DNA of 39,329 nt, taken from assembly GCA_025774245.1 (NCBI GenBank), contig JALGWI010000024.1, positions 1 through 39,329 on the forward strand, in the 5' to 3' direction. Positions 1-8,562 of the stretch are shown one piece after another (within the stretch, counting starts at the first letter, position 1; each line of letters begins with the position of its first letter). The notes under the pieces were generated by a model, which was not told the DNA's origin, did not search any database, and saw nothing but the letters and a program-made list of their open reading frames with translations. The stretch is from a bacterium. GTDB taxonomy: Bacteria; Joyebacterota; Joyebacteria; Joyebacterales; Joyebacteraceae. A program made the position numbers and the translations under genes.

Positions 1-10
1 GCGAGAGGCG

Positions 11-763
11 TCACTGCGCTCCGAAGGGGGAATCCGTGATGAGTTCGGCGCCCTCGGGCTTGGGCAGCACGAACGCGCCGTCGGGCGTCGGCACGTCGAA
101 GTGGCAGGCGTGCATCCTGTAGGCGGTGCGGTCGCCCGCTGTTGAGAAGGCGACGATGTTCACGATCGAGTGCGAGCGCAGGTCGATGGTAGCCAGGAGC
201 CGTGCGGGCTCGGTGAACGACATCGAGGGCCTCATGCTGACGGTCCTCGTGCCGGCGGTGCGGTCGTCGTCGTCGGCGAAGGGCGCGAGCCGGTCGGGGT
301 GGAACTCCCTCAGGAGCACGGCCGGGTCGAGCATGACGTCCGCCGACTCGATGGTGGTCAGGAAGAACTGGTTGGTCATCGCGACGAAGACCCGCATGGT
401 GTCTCCGTCGACGACGATACGTCCGCCGTCGTCGTACGAGACCGAGATCCGATCGGGGCGCTCCAGGAACAGGACGCCCTCGGCGAAGTGCGACGTGTCG
501 GCGAGAGCCCAGTAGCTCTCCTGCGTGAACTCGATCCGATAGGAGCGCGCTCCCTCGTAGCGATCCACGACGCGGTCGACGAGCGCCTGTGCCTCGGCGA
601 GTTCGGGCGAAGCGGGAGGCTCCTCAGCGAGGGCCGGATGCGGGAAGAACAGCCCCGTGGCGGCGAGGAACAGAAAAGCGGTCGTCGCCCACCCGACCGC
701 CGCGCTCGTGCTCGTCGGGACGCGCATCCTCCGCGCGGCTCCCGGAAGACTACTGTTCGTCAT
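11..763 (-). CDS. lolA: LolA-like outer-membrane lipoprotein carrier protein (periplasmic)
   Basis: The predicted product is 250 residues. It starts with a signal peptide: a basic start, a hydrophobic stretch (WATTAFLFLAATGLFF) and an ALA-E cleavage site near residue 41. The mature part has LolA-family features: an early 'YRIEFTQES' segment, 'GVLFLERPDRISVSYDDG', then 'IVVDGDTMRVFV'. LolA proteins shuttle lipoproteins from the inner membrane LolCDE complex to the outer membrane, so the cell should be diderm. The ATG at 763 overlaps the end of ftsK by 14 bases, which indicates translational coupling. A longer reading into the ftsK tail would give a run of Lys and Arg that is only a shadow of the acidic tail codons. 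The family call is good; whether it is the housekeeping LolA or a paralogue cannot be decided here. Confidence 0.72.
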   Translation of the reverse strand: MTNSSLPGAARRMRVPTSTSAAVGWATTAFLFLAATGLFFPHPALAEEPPASPELAEAQALVDRVVDRYEGARSYRIEFTQESYWALADTSHFAEGVLFLERPDRISVSYDDGGRIVVDGDTMRVFVAMTNQFFLTTIESADVMLDPAVLLREFHPDRLAPFADDDDRTAGTRTVSMRPSMSFTEPARLLATIDLRSHSIVNIVAFSTAGDRTAYRMHACHFDVPTPDGAFVLPKPEGAELITDSPFGAQ

Positions 764-3302
764 CTTCCTCCTCTTCTTCCTCTTCCTCTTCCTCCTCGTC
801 CCCGCTCTCCTCCTCTTCTTCTTCGTCTTCTTCCTCTTCCTTCTCCTCTTCCTCGTCCCCGTCCCCGCTCTCCTCCTCCTCTTCTTCGTCTTCTTCCGCC
901 TCTTCCTCCTCCCACTCCGGCTCCCCGCCGCTATCGTATTCGTCGCTCTCGCCGCCCGCCTCTTCAATCGCGTCCGGGGGCTCCGCCGCCGTCGCGACGG
1001 CCAGGCCCGCGGCCATCTCCTCCAGGTACTCGGGCCCGATGAGAACGTCACGCGCTTTGCTGCCCTTGAAGGGGCCGACGATGCCGTTCGCCTCGAGGAG
1101 ATCCATGAGGCGGCCGGCGCGCGCGTAGCCGACCGAGAGCCTCCGTTGGAGGAGCGACGTCGATCCGAGCTGAACCCCTACAACGATCTCGAGCGCCTTC
1201 TCGTAGAGCTCGTCCTTCTGCGTCGCCTCGAGCTTCGCCATGCTGCCCTTGTCCTCGATGTCGAAGAGGTAGCAGGGCGGCCCCTGCTTCCGGAGGAAGC
1301 CGACGAGTCGTTTGGTCTCCTCCGGGGATATGTAGGCGCCGTGGACCCGGATCGGATCGGGCTTCCCCGTGGGAAGGAAGAGCATGTCGCCGCTTCCGAG
1401 GAGCGTCTCCGCGCCGTTTCTGTCCAGCACGGTCCTCGAGTCGATCATCGAGATCACGCGGAATGCGATCCGCGATGCGAAGTTCGCCTTGATGACGCCG
1501 GTGATCACGTCGACGGATGGACGCTGGGTCGCGAAGACCAGGTGGATTCCCACGGCTCGGGCCATCTGAGCCAGCCTCTGCACGGGGGCCTCCACTTCGC
1601 GCGGCGCCCGGACCATGAGATCGGCGAACTCGTCGACCACGATGACGATGTGGGGCAGCTTGTGTTGGTCGGCGGGCGCGAGGGCGTCGATCTCCTCGCG
1701 GTCGGTGATCCGTCGGTTGAAGCCGTAGATGTCGCGCACGGTCAGGGCCGAGAGGATGTCGTAGCGCCGGTCCATCTCACCGACGAGCCACTGGAGCGCC
1801 ATGGCCGCCTGCTTCGCATCGGTGACCACGGGTGCCATGAGGTGCGGGATGCCCGAGTAGCGCGGAAGCTCGAGCCGCTTCGGATCGATCAGGAGGAAGC
1901 GCACCTCCTCCGGCGTCGAGCGGAAGACAATCCCGGAGAGGAGTGCGTTCAGACAGATGCTCTTACCCGATCCGGTCGCTCCCGCCACGAGCAGGTGCGG
2001 CATCTTCGCGAGATCGGCGCAGAAGACGCGCCCCGTCGTGTCCTTCCCGAGCGCCAGCGGGATCTCCGACTGCACCTGCTGGAAGGCGTCCGAAGCGAGC
2101 GTGTCCTTCAGGTAGACGACGGCCGGGTGTTCGTTCGGGATCTCTATGCCGATCGCGCCCTTTCCCGGGATCGGCGCGATGATCCGGATGGCGGTCGCCT
2201 TCATCGCCAGCGCGAGATCGTCCTGCAGGTTGGCGATCTGGCTGACCTTGACCCCGCGCGCCGGTTCGATCTCGAACCGCGTGATGATCGGTCCGGGGTG
2301 GACCTGCACGACGGAGGCGGTCACGCCGAAGTCGCCGAGCTTCTCCTCGAGGAGCTTCGACCGCGCGAGCAGCTCCTCCTTGGACGCCTGGTTCCTCGAG
2401 TCGTCGGGCGGGTCGTCCATGAGCGAGAGCGGCGGAAGCCGGTATCCTCCCGGGGGTGCCGACCTCCGAAGCGGAGCCTTCGACCGGGTGCTCCTCTGAG
2501 CCTGGACGATCCTGGGCGCCCTCGACACCCTCCGCTTCTCGGGAACGGGTGCGGGCGGCGCCTCCCTCTTCTCCTTCGCAGGTCTGCCTCCGCGCTCCGC
2601 ACGAGCGGCGGCCTTGTCGGCCTTCCTGTCGGCCTTCTTGTCGGTCTTGCGGCCGGTGCGGGCCTCCGAGCGCCGGCTCCTGCTGGCCGCCGGCCTCGGA
2701 GGTCGGCTCTCCTCGTGGGCCTCCGCCCGCTCGTCGATCCAGTCGCGGAACGACTCCCAGCGGGAACCGAGCCACTCCCCGAACGAGATCAGGGGTTGCG
2801 TGAGAGCATCGAGGTCGAACTCGGTCGTGAGGAGTGTGATGACGACGATCGCCCCGGCGCCGGCCAGGAACGTCCCGACCTTGCCGATGTGGGTCGTGCC
2901 GAAGTCGGCGAGGAACGCGCCGACGACGCCCGAGAACGCCGCCGCGCGCTCGCCTCCCACGAGGTACACGAGGGACGCGACGACCATCGAGACGGCCAGG
3001 AGAAACACGGTTCTCAAGGCGAGCCGTTCAGCGTCGCCGTCCGCGATCCGGTTCCAGCCCCAGAGGATCAGGAGCACCGGCGCCACCCAGGCGCAGATGC
3101 CGAGGAGGTCGTACATCCAGTTGGCGATCTGCCGGTTCTGGACACCGAGCTGCGTCGTCCAGACCTCCGACCCCAGATCGCCGGAGAAGGAGAAGTAGGC
3201 GTGCGTGCCGAGGCTCACACCGAGAAGAAGGCCCAGGAGCAACAGAAGGACGCCGACGAGCTGCCGTCTCTTGTCGTCGGTCATGTGATCGAAGAGCGCC
3301 AC
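750..3302 (-). CDS. ftsK: FtsK/SpoIIIE DNA translocase with long acidic C-terminal tail
   Basis: 850 residues. FtsK pumps chromosome-dimer DNA at the division septum and activates XerCD. Four to five hydrophobic segments lie in residues 17-175, then a basic, Pro/Ala-rich linker (about 195-290), then the motor: Walker A GATGSGKS at 441-448 and Walker B IVIVVDEFADL at about 552-562. The winged-helix gamma domain (residues 698-758) has the usual 'SVGYARAGRLMDLLE' helix that reads KOPS sites. The GTG start at 3302 is preceded by GGAGG nine bases upstream; an ATG six codons in is the alternative. The oddity is the end: after residue 778 the protein is almost only Glu and Asp for about 70 residues. 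The gene lies downstream of comB (87-base gap) and overlaps lolA. Confidence 0.95.
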   Translation of the reverse strand: MALFDHMTDDKRRQLVGVLLLLLGLLLGVSLGTHAYFSFSGDLGSEVWTTQLGVQNRQIANWMYDLLGICAWVAPVLLILWGWNRIADGDAERLALRTVFLLAVSMVVASLVYLVGGERAAAFSGVVGAFLADFGTTHIGKVGTFLAGAGAIVVITLLTTEFDLDALTQPLISFGEWLGSRWESFRDWIDERAEAHEESRPPRPAASRSRRSEARTGRKTDKKADRKADKAAARAERGGRPAKEKREAPPAPVPEKRRVSRAPRIVQAQRSTRSKAPLRRSAPPGGYRLPPLSLMDDPPDDSRNQASKEELLARSKLLEEKLGDFGVTASVVQVHPGPIITRFEIEPARGVKVSQIANLQDDLALAMKATAIRIIAPIPGKGAIGIEIPNEHPAVVYLKDTLASDAFQQVQSEIPLALGKDTTGRVFCADLAKMPHLLVAGATGSGKSICLNALLSGIVFRSTPEEVRFLLIDPKRLELPRYSGIPHLMAPVVTDAKQAAMALQWLVGEMDRRYDILSALTVRDIYGFNRRITDREEIDALAPADQHKLPHIVIVVDEFADLMVRAPREVEAPVQRLAQMARAVGIHLVFATQRPSVDVITGVIKANFASRIAFRVISMIDSRTVLDRNGAETLLGSGDMLFLPTGKPDPIRVHGAYISPEETKRLVGFLRKQGPPCYLFDIEDKGSMAKLEATQKDELYEKALEIVVGVQLGSTSLLQRRLSVGYARAGRLMDLLEANGIVGPFKGSKARDVLIGPEYLEEMAAGLAVATAAEPPDAIEEAGGESDEYDSGGEPEWEEEEAEEDEEEEEESGDGDEEEEKEEEEDEEEEEESGDEEEEEEEEEEEDDEQ
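753..968 (-). repeat. Low-complexity GAG/GAA/GAC codon run encoding the FtsK acidic tail
   Basis: On the plus strand this reads as a pyrimidine-only run of CTC, TTC and TCC triplets. It encodes about 70 mainly Glu/Asp residues, with short SGD-type interruptions that recur (ESGDGDEEEE, ESGDEEEE). The unit is a codon, so slippage would keep the frame and change only tail length. Confidence 0.85.
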
Positions 3303-3389
3303 GCCGTCTTGCCTCCGGTCGGAAAGCGGTCCGCTCGGCAGACCTCTCGATGAGTGCTCGGTTCTTCGGGTACGCGAGCCGGACGGGCC

Positions 3390-4127
3390 CTAGCGGTGGT
3401 TCGCTACCTGGCCGCAGATTCTGCCTTCGGCGACGATCGGGACGGAGTCGTACGCGTCCAGCCTCGAGCAGAACTCCAGATCGTCGACGAATCCCAGCGA
3501 CGCAAGGTAGCGTCCGTGGGTCGAGTTCCTGACAACGTCGGCGATATCGGTCATCGAGCCGGCAAGCGTCCTCGCGGCCGCCGCCCCGTCGTTCAGCTCG
3601 AGCGCGGGACCCAGGTCCCTCTCGATCCGGCGCACCATGAGTCCTCCGCACACGAAGTCCTCGAGCGAGAGCTGACCGAGGTTGCCGGAGCAGAGGATCG
3701 CCGCCTCCCTGGGCGCCTGCTCCAGGACGCTCGCGACCGTAGCGGAGAGGTTGAGGAAGCTGCCGACGCGGATCGTCTCGGCGGGCGCGCTCTGGGCGAT
3801 CGCGGTCGTGCCGTTCGACGTGGAGAAGATGAGCGTCTTCCCCTCGACGGCCTCCCTCGTGTACTCGAGGGGCGAGTTGCCGAGATCGAACCCCTCGATC
3901 TTCTGTCCCTCCCGCTCGCCGCCCAGCAGGGTCGTCTTCCGATCGAGCGTCGGAACGAGTTTCGCGGCGTCCTCGACGCGAGCGACGGGGATGATGCGAT
4001 CGACACCGCTCTCGTACGCCTGTACGATCGTGCTCGACGCCCGCAGGACGTCGATGATCACGACGTGCCTGCCCTTGGCGCGGGATTCCGCAAACTCGCT
4101 CGGTTTCGTGTAGAGGCAGAGTTCCAT
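3390..4127 (-). CDS. comB: ComB-like 2-phosphosulfolactate phosphatase family protein
   Basis: 245 residues, the usual size for the ComB family (Mg-dependent acid phosphatase fold; the archaeal enzyme hydrolyses 2-phosphosulfolactate in coenzyme M synthesis). Family motifs are visible: VVIIDVLRASSTIV near the N-terminus, then GNSPLEYT, FSTSNGTTAI, LCSGNLGQLSLEDFVCGGL. No other coenzyme M or sulfolactate gene is in the window, so the true substrate is open. The ATG at 4127 lies five bases after the accC stop, so it is almost certainly co-transcribed and coupled with accBC. The family call is firm; the physiological role is not. Confidence 0.88.
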   Translation of the reverse strand: MELCLYTKPSEFAESRAKGRHVVIIDVLRASSTIVQAYESGVDRIIPVARVEDAAKLVPTLDRKTTLLGGEREGQKIEGFDLGNSPLEYTREAVEGKTLIFSTSNGTTAIAQSAPAETIRVGSFLNLSATVASVLEQAPREAAILCSGNLGQLSLEDFVCGGLMVRRIERDLGPALELNDGAAAARTLAGSMTDIADVVRNSTHGRYLASLGFVDDLEFCSRLDAYDSVPIVAEGRICGQVANHR

Positions 4128-4132
4128 GATGT

Positions 4133-5500
4133 CTAGACGGTTACCGCGAGCTCCTTCTCAGTCTTTTTTTTTCTCTCGAGGGTGCCGGTATCGAACTTGC
4201 CGGATAGGAAGTCGGGGTCCCTCATCATCTCGGAGTGGAAGGGAATCGTCGTCGCGACGCCCGCGATGACGAATTCCTCGAGCGCGCGACTCATCCTCGC
4301 AATCGCCTCTTCCCTCGTGTTCCCGTGCGCGAGGAGCTTGGCGATCATCGAATCGTAATGCGGCGGGATCGTGTAGCCGCTGTACACGTGCGTGTCGACG
4401 CGGATCCCCGGGCCTCCCGGGACGTAGAAGTCGGTCACCTGTCCTGGATGCGGCGCGAAGTTCCTCGAGGGATCCTCCGCGTTGATGCGGCACTCGATAG
4501 CGTGGCCACGGAGGGCCAGCCTCTCTTGGTCGAGCGAGAGGCGCTCTCCTGCCGCGATCCGGATCTGCTCCTTGACCAGGTCGACGCCCGTGACGAGCTC
4601 CGTGACGGGGTGCTCGACCTGGATCCTCGTGTTCATCTCCATGAAGTAGAAGCCACCCCGCGCGTCCAGAAGGAACTCGATGGTGCCGGCGCTGGCGTAC
4701 CCGATTCCCTTCGCGCCCTTCACCGCGGCATCGCCCATCGTCTCCCGGAGCTCGGGCGTCACTGCCGGCGAGGGCGATTCCTCGATGAGCTTCTGGTGGC
4801 GCCGCTGGATCGAGCAGTCCCTCTCGCCCAGGTGAACGACATTCCCGTGCGAGTCGCCGAGGATCTGGAACTCGATGTGCCGCGGGTCGATGACCAGCTT
4901 CTCGAGATAGATCGCGCCGTTCCCGAACGCGGCCTCCGCCTCCCCGCTGGCGATGCGCATGTTCGCGGCGAACTCCTCGGCGTTGCGCGCGACCCGCATT
5001 CCCTTGCCGCCGCCGCCAGCCGACGCCTTGATCATGACCGGATACCCGATCGACTCGGCGACCGTGAGCCCTTCTTCCTCGTTGGCCACGACGCCTTCGC
5101 TGCCGGGGATGATGGGAACGCCGGCGCGCACCATCATCTTGCGGGCCTGGGCCTTGTCTCCCATGAGCCGCATCATGTCGCCGGTCGGCCCGATGAAGAC
5201 GAGGTCGTGCGCGACGCAGATGTCGGCGAACTCAGCGTTCTCGGCCAGGAAGCCGTACCCCGGGTGGATCGCCTCGGCTCCCGTCACCTCGGCGGCCGAG
5301 AGGATCGCCTTGACGTTGAGATAGCTCTCGGCTGCCGGGGCGGGCCCGACGCAGACCGCCTCGTCGGCGAACTTGACGTGGAGCGCCTCCGTGTCGGCCT
5401 CGGAGTGGACCGCCACCGTGGGGATCTGGAGCTCCCTGCAGGCTCGCATCACCCTGAGCGCGATCTCGCCCCTGTTGGCCACGAGGATCTTGCTGAACAT
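4133..5500 (-). CDS. accC: Biotin carboxylase subunit of acetyl-CoA carboxylase
   Basis: 455 residues starting [16 protein letters not shown], the standard AccC N-terminus. It carboxylates the biotin on AccB using ATP and bicarbonate, the first step of fatty acid synthesis. Domains: biotin carboxylase N-domain (about 1-115), ATP-grasp with the glycine-rich [14 protein letters not shown] loop, metal and catalytic segment '[16 protein letters not shown]', and C-domain ('[16 protein letters not shown]'). In-frame sequence extends 22 codons further upstream, but the family start is the ATG at 5500, with a GGAG-type ribosome site just before it. It follows accB after 62 bases and precedes comB by five. 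Confidence 0.97.
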   Translation of the reverse strand: MFSKILVANRGEIALRVMRACRELQIPTVAVHSEADTEALHVKFADEAVCVGPAPAAESYLNVKAILSAAEVTGAEAIHPGYGFLAENAEFADICVAHDLVFIGPTGDMMRLMGDKAQARKMMVRAGVPIIPGSEGVVANEEEGLTVAESIGYPVMIKASAGGGGKGMRVARNAEEFAANMRIASGEAEAAFGNGAIYLEKLVIDPRHIEFQILGDSHGNVVHLGERDCSIQRRHQKLIEESPSPAVTPELRETMGDAAVKGAKGIGYASAGTIEFLLDARGGFYFMEMNTRIQVEHPVTELVTGVDLVKEQIRIAAGERLSLDQERLALRGHAIECRINAEDPSRNFAPHPGQVTDFYVPGGPGIRVDTHVYSGYTIPPHYDSMIAKLLAHGNTREEAIARMSRALEEFVIAGVATTIPFHSEMMRDPDFLSGKFDTGTLERKKKTEKELAVTV

Positions 5501-5562
5501 GAGTTCTGCTCCGTGGTGGCCGCGCGACGCCCGGTCTGCGAAACGCGGGTCCGTGACGAGCG

Positions 5563-6036
5563 TCAATCCGGCTCGATGAGGAAGAGGGACTGTCCGAACT
5601 CGACCGGCTGAGCGTTTTCCACGAGCCTTCTCACGATCGTCCCGGAGGCCTCAGATTCGATCTCGTTCATGAGCTTCATCGCCTCGACGATGCAGATTAT
5701 CTGTCCCTTGCTGACGCGGTCGCCCTGCCGCACGTAGGGATCGGAGTCGGGCGAGGGGGCGGTGTAGAAGGTCCCCACCATCGGCGACACGACAGGGACG
5801 AGACCGCTGTCGCGGTCGCTCTCGGTCGTTTCATCCGCCGCAGCGTCCGGCCCGCCGGGCTCCGCCGCCGCCGGTGTCACGGACTGTGCTGCCGCGACGT
5901 GGATCTCACCATGGGTGGTCGCCTGGGCTCCGGCCTTGATGATGCGCACCGAGGTCATGGGACCGCTGAGGGAGAGCTCCTGGATGTCGCTCTCCTCCAC
6001 GAGCCTGATCAGTTCCTCGAGCTTCTTTCTGTTCAT
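5563..6036 (-). CDS. accB: Biotin carboxyl carrier protein of acetyl-CoA carboxylase
   Basis: 157 residues. The N-terminal helix ([16 protein letters not shown]) is typical of AccB, followed by an Ala/Pro-rich linker (about 40-80) and a biotinyl domain. The biotinylated lysine is K121 in the EAMKLMNE motif, and the protruding thumb segment [12 protein letters not shown] is present as in the E. coli protein. It delivers carboxybiotin between AccC and the carboxyltransferase. It sits between efp and accC on the same strand (32 bases after efp, 62 before accC). Confidence 0.97.
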   Translation of the reverse strand: MNRKKLEELIRLVEESDIQELSLSGPMTSVRIIKAGAQATTHGEIHVAAAQSVTPAAAEPGGPDAAADETTESDRDSGLVPVVSPMVGTFYTAPSPDSDPYVRQGDRVSKGQIICIVEAMKLMNEIESEASGTIVRRLVENAQPVEFGQSLFLIEPD

Positions 6037-6068
6037 CCCGCCTCCGGTCGATTCTCGTAAGAGGTTTG

Positions 6069-6626
6069 CTAGACGCGAGATACGTACTCTCCAGTGCGGG
6101 TGTCGATCTTGACGACATCACCCTCCTGGAGAAAGAGAGGTACCTGAACTACCGCGCCGGTCTCGAGAGTGGCGGGCTTCGAACCGCCGGAGACCGTGTC
6201 GCCCTTGACCCCGGGATCGGTCCTGGTGACCTCGAGCTCGACGAAGTTGGGGAGTTCCACCACGACCGGCTCGACGTCGTCGAAGAGCATCTCCACCTCG
6301 AGTCCTTCCTTCAGGAAGCGCGCCTTGTTCTCTCCCACATTCTCGACCGGGAGGGAGAGCTGCTCGTAGTTGTCGAGCTTCATGAAGTGGAGGAAGTCGT
6401 CGCGGTAGAGAAACTGGGTCTTCTGCCGTTCGAGCCGCACTTCGTTGACCTTCTCCCCCGCCCGCCAGGTGATCTCGAGCACGCGTCCGCTCTTGACGTC
6501 CTTGAGCTTGCTTCTGACGAACGCGCCTCCCTTGCCCGGTTTGACGTGGAGAAACTCGACGATCGAGTAGAGCTTCCCGTCTCTTCTGATCACCATCCCG
6601 TTGCGGAAGTCGTTGCTCGTTGCCAT
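6069..6626 (-). CDS. efp: Translation elongation factor P
   Basis: 185 residues, standard EF-P length, with KOW-like N domain, OB domain and C-terminal OB domain ([29 protein letters not shown]). EF-P relieves ribosomes stalled at polyproline. The tip loop reads [12 protein letters not shown], so a lysine (K32) occupies the position of E. coli Lys34 that is beta-lysylated by EpmA; no epmA/epmB is in the window, so its modification is unknown. The ATG at 6626 gives the family N-terminus [11 protein letters not shown] and has GAGGAG just upstream; in-frame sequence beyond it is not family-like. A promoter is readable at 6677-6705. Confidence 0.97.
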   Translation of the reverse strand: MATSNDFRNGMVIRRDGKLYSIVEFLHVKPGKGGAFVRSKLKDVKSGRVLEITWRAGEKVNEVRLERQKTQFLYRDDFLHFMKLDNYEQLSLPVENVGENKARFLKEGLEVEMLFDDVEPVVVELPNFVELEVTRTDPGVKGDTVSGGSKPATLETGAVVQVPLFLQEGDVVKIDTRTGEYVSRV

Positions 6627-6676
6627 GATCTCCTCGGTCGATAGTCTCGCGGCGTCGCCGCCGTCGGCACGGGAGC

Positions 6677-6705
6677 AGAATACACGCGGCCCCACGCTCC
6701 GTCAA
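6677..6705 (-). promoter_or_regulatory. Sigma70-type promoter upstream of efp
   Basis: On the minus strand TTGACG and TATTCT are separated by exactly 17 bases. The predicted start lies about 45 bases before the efp ATG. It would allow efp-accB-accC-comB-ftsK-lolA to be transcribed independently of the TPR gene upstream. Sequence inspection only. Confidence 0.6.
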
Positions 6706-6805
6706 CCCGTATGTTCCCGTTTCATCCCGGACCCGCGCGCGAGACGTCCCGCCAACCGCCTGTCCCACGGCGAGTTGCCGGGACGCGCCTCGAGGACGGC
6801 ACGCT

Positions 6806-7435
6806 CTAGCTCACCTGCGCGAGGCTCCTCCGGTAGTCCTGAAGCCGGTCGGCCGCCTGGGAGTCCCCTGGGTCCTTCTCCAGGATGCGCTCGCATACCT
6901 CCATCGCCCGGGAGAAGAGCCCCTGGCGCGCGTAAATCTCTGCGAGCGTGAGCGTTGCGATCCCGCCGAGGGCGTCGTTGGCGCCCGAATCGGCGCCCGT
7001 CCCCGGTGCGCCGAGAAGGTCCGCGAGATGAGAGAGCTCGTCTGTGAGTGAACCCGGCTGAATCTCCGCTCGGGAGGTCTGGAGAAGCGACGCCGCACCC
7101 GGAGAACGCGCGTCGGTCCCGGTCGAGACCTCCATCTCGAGGGCGGCCTTGGCCTCGGTGTTCTCGCGGTCGACCGACAGGACCTCGCGGTAGGCCGCCC
7201 GGGCGTCGCCTCGCGCACCGGCGTCGATCAGCGCTCTCGCGAGGACGATTCGGATGGCGGCGTGCTGCGGGAACGTAGCGAGGCCCTCACGGGCCACGTG
7301 GATCGCCGCGTCGGGGTTCCCCCGGAGCCGGTACGCCTCGGCGAGCGGGGCGTAGGCGCGCGGCGAACGTCGCTCCGCGAGCTGCCTCCGCAGATCGGCG
7401 ATGATGCCCTGAAGAACCTCGCCGTCCATTCTCAT
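6806..7435 (-). CDS. Cytoplasmic TPR-repeat protein
   Basis: 209 residues with no signal peptide. TPR-like helices are clear at about 22-60 (AYAPLAEAYRLRGNPDAAIHVAREGL), 61-100 (ALIDAGARGDARAAYREVL) and 160-205 (LAEIYARQGLFSRAMEVCERILEKDPGD), with a low-complexity Gly/Ser/Ala linker between. TPRs mediate protein-protein contacts; no specific partner can be named. The ATG at 7435 is used; a second ATG two codons later is possible. It has its own promoter (7500-7528) and is separated from efp by 179 bases containing another promoter, so joint regulation with efp is not required. Confidence 0.8.
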   Translation of the reverse strand: MRMDGEVLQGIIADLRRQLAERRSPRAYAPLAEAYRLRGNPDAAIHVAREGLATFPQHAAIRIVLARALIDAGARGDARAAYREVLSVDRENTEAKAALEMEVSTGTDARSPGAASLLQTSRAEIQPGSLTDELSHLADLLGAPGTGADSGANDALGGIATLTLAEIYARQGLFSRAMEVCERILEKDPGDSQAADRLQDYRRSLAQVS

Positions 7436-7499
7436 CCGTGATTCTCCCGATGGCGAGCGCGAGTGGCTCGGGTTCCCCTCCCGAGCGTGAGGTCACCGC

Positions 7500-7528
7500 A
7501 CGCTAACAGAGCCGTCACAACATGTCAA
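7500..7528 (-). promoter_or_regulatory. Sigma70-type promoter upstream of the TPR gene
   Basis: Minus strand TTGACA, 17-base spacer, TAGCGT, with TG one base before the -10 (extended -10). The predicted start is near 7493. A 7-bp hairpin (GCTCGGG / CCCGAGC, 7466-7486) lies at the 5' end of the resulting transcript. It has no following T-run, so it is not an obvious terminator. The -10 match is weak; the -35 is perfect. Confidence 0.5.
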
Positions 7529-7555
7529 GGCGCATCGGGCGATCGGCGCAGGCGC

Positions 7556-8560
7556 TCAGCGCACCGGATGGGCCGCGAAGGTGTGGGCGGTCGCGTCGAG
7601 GTTCCGCATGAGTGGCACCTTGTCGAGTCCGGGCGCGAAGAGCGACGCGTCCACGAGGTAGACGCGGCCCTGCGACGGGACGTGGAAGCAGTAGGTCCGG
7701 AACGGACCTCCCCCGACCAGCGTGCGGTTGGCCCACCAGCCCGAGATCCTGATGGCCTCTCCGCCGGCGAACTCCACGGTCTCGATCTCGAAGGGGCGCT
7801 GCCACTCGATCTCGTCGCCGTCGTAGTACATCCTCGCCAGCTCCTCCCGCTTCGAGAGGGCGAACTGCTCCGCGACGTGGTGAGCCCCGCCCTCCTGCCA
7901 GTAGACGAACATCGTCCTGTCCGGACGCGTCCGCCTGATGAACACGAAGCCGTCCGAGGCGTTGCTCGTGAAGAGGTCGTATCCGGTCGGCGGCGCGAGC
8001 GACCAACCGAATCGCCCGCCGAGAGCCTCCTCGACACCTGCAGACTGCGCCTCTTCCCTGCGCAGCTCGGCGTAGCTTTCGACAGATCCGTTTTCGAAAG
8101 CGGTGAGGATCTCGGCTCCGCGCTCCTCGAGGAATGAGAGGAGCTGCGACTCGTCGTCGGCCATGACGACGGCGACGATCTGTCCCTTCGCCCAGACGTC
8201 ACGGTCGAGGTGGAGCCGGGGCGGCTCACCGGGCTCAAGGGCCGGGAACCGGCGCCGCACGGTCTTCTCCACCTGTCCCCCGTTCCACGTGCCGACGACG
8301 AACAGCTGTCGGCGGTTCTTGAGGTCACCCGCGGCCGACAGCGTCGTCAGCGTCGCTTTGTACGCCGGCTCATCGAGGAGCCACGCGTCGCTCGCCTGCA
8401 TGATCTCCATCAGCCTGCTCGCGGCACGGTTCGTCGCGCCGCCGTCGTGGATGACGATGAGATCGTCGCTCTCGCCCACCGCGGTCACGACCGGTCCCGA
8501 GCAGGACTGCATGACCAGGAGGGCGAAGGCGACGGCGAGGACCGCTCCGAGTTTCTTCAT
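7556..8560 (-). CDS. DUF4837-like lipoprotein
   Basis: 334 residues beginning MKKLGAVLAVAFALLVMQSC, a lipoprotein signal with Cys at about residue 20. The body resembles the DUF4837 family known from Bacteroidetes and relatives: an N-terminal part where paired strands around 'QLFVVGTWNGG' and 'GQIVAVVMADDE' are followed by a helix, and a C-terminal part with a Trp-rich segment (ISGWWANRTLVGGG). Function unknown. The ATG at 8560 is chosen because GGAGG lies five bases upstream; a GTG four codons earlier is possible. It follows the preceding lipoprotein gene by two bases, so the two are translated together. Confidence 0.68.
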   Translation of the reverse strand: MKKLGAVLAVAFALLVMQSCSGPVVTAVGESDDLIVIHDGGATNRAASRLMEIMQASDAWLLDEPAYKATLTTLSAAGDLKNRRQLFVVGTWNGGQVEKTVRRRFPALEPGEPPRLHLDRDVWAKGQIVAVVMADDESQLLSFLEERGAEILTAFENGSVESYAELRREEAQSAGVEEALGGRFGWSLAPPTGYDLFTSNASDGFVFIRRTRPDRTMFVYWQEGGAHHVAEQFALSKREELARMYYDGDEIEWQRPFEIETVEFAGGEAIRISGWWANRTLVGGGPFRTYCFHVPSQGRVYLVDASLFAPGLDKVPLMRNLDATAHTFAAHPVR

Positions 8561-8562
8561 CT

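Noticed and set aside
657-3353. Long plus-strand open frame opposite ftsK, with similar antisense frames opposite accC, pduS, the aldehyde dehydrogenase and the glycosyltransferases
   Set aside because: In this GC-rich sequence, codon bias of the real gene keeps antisense frames open. The translated products are Arg/Asp/Val-rich with no recognisable domain, while the minus-strand products have full family motifs.
7466-7486. Terminator of the lipoprotein operon
   Set aside because: The 7-bp stem has no T-run after it on the minus strand and lies downstream of the promoter at 7500-7528, so it belongs to the leader of the next gene.
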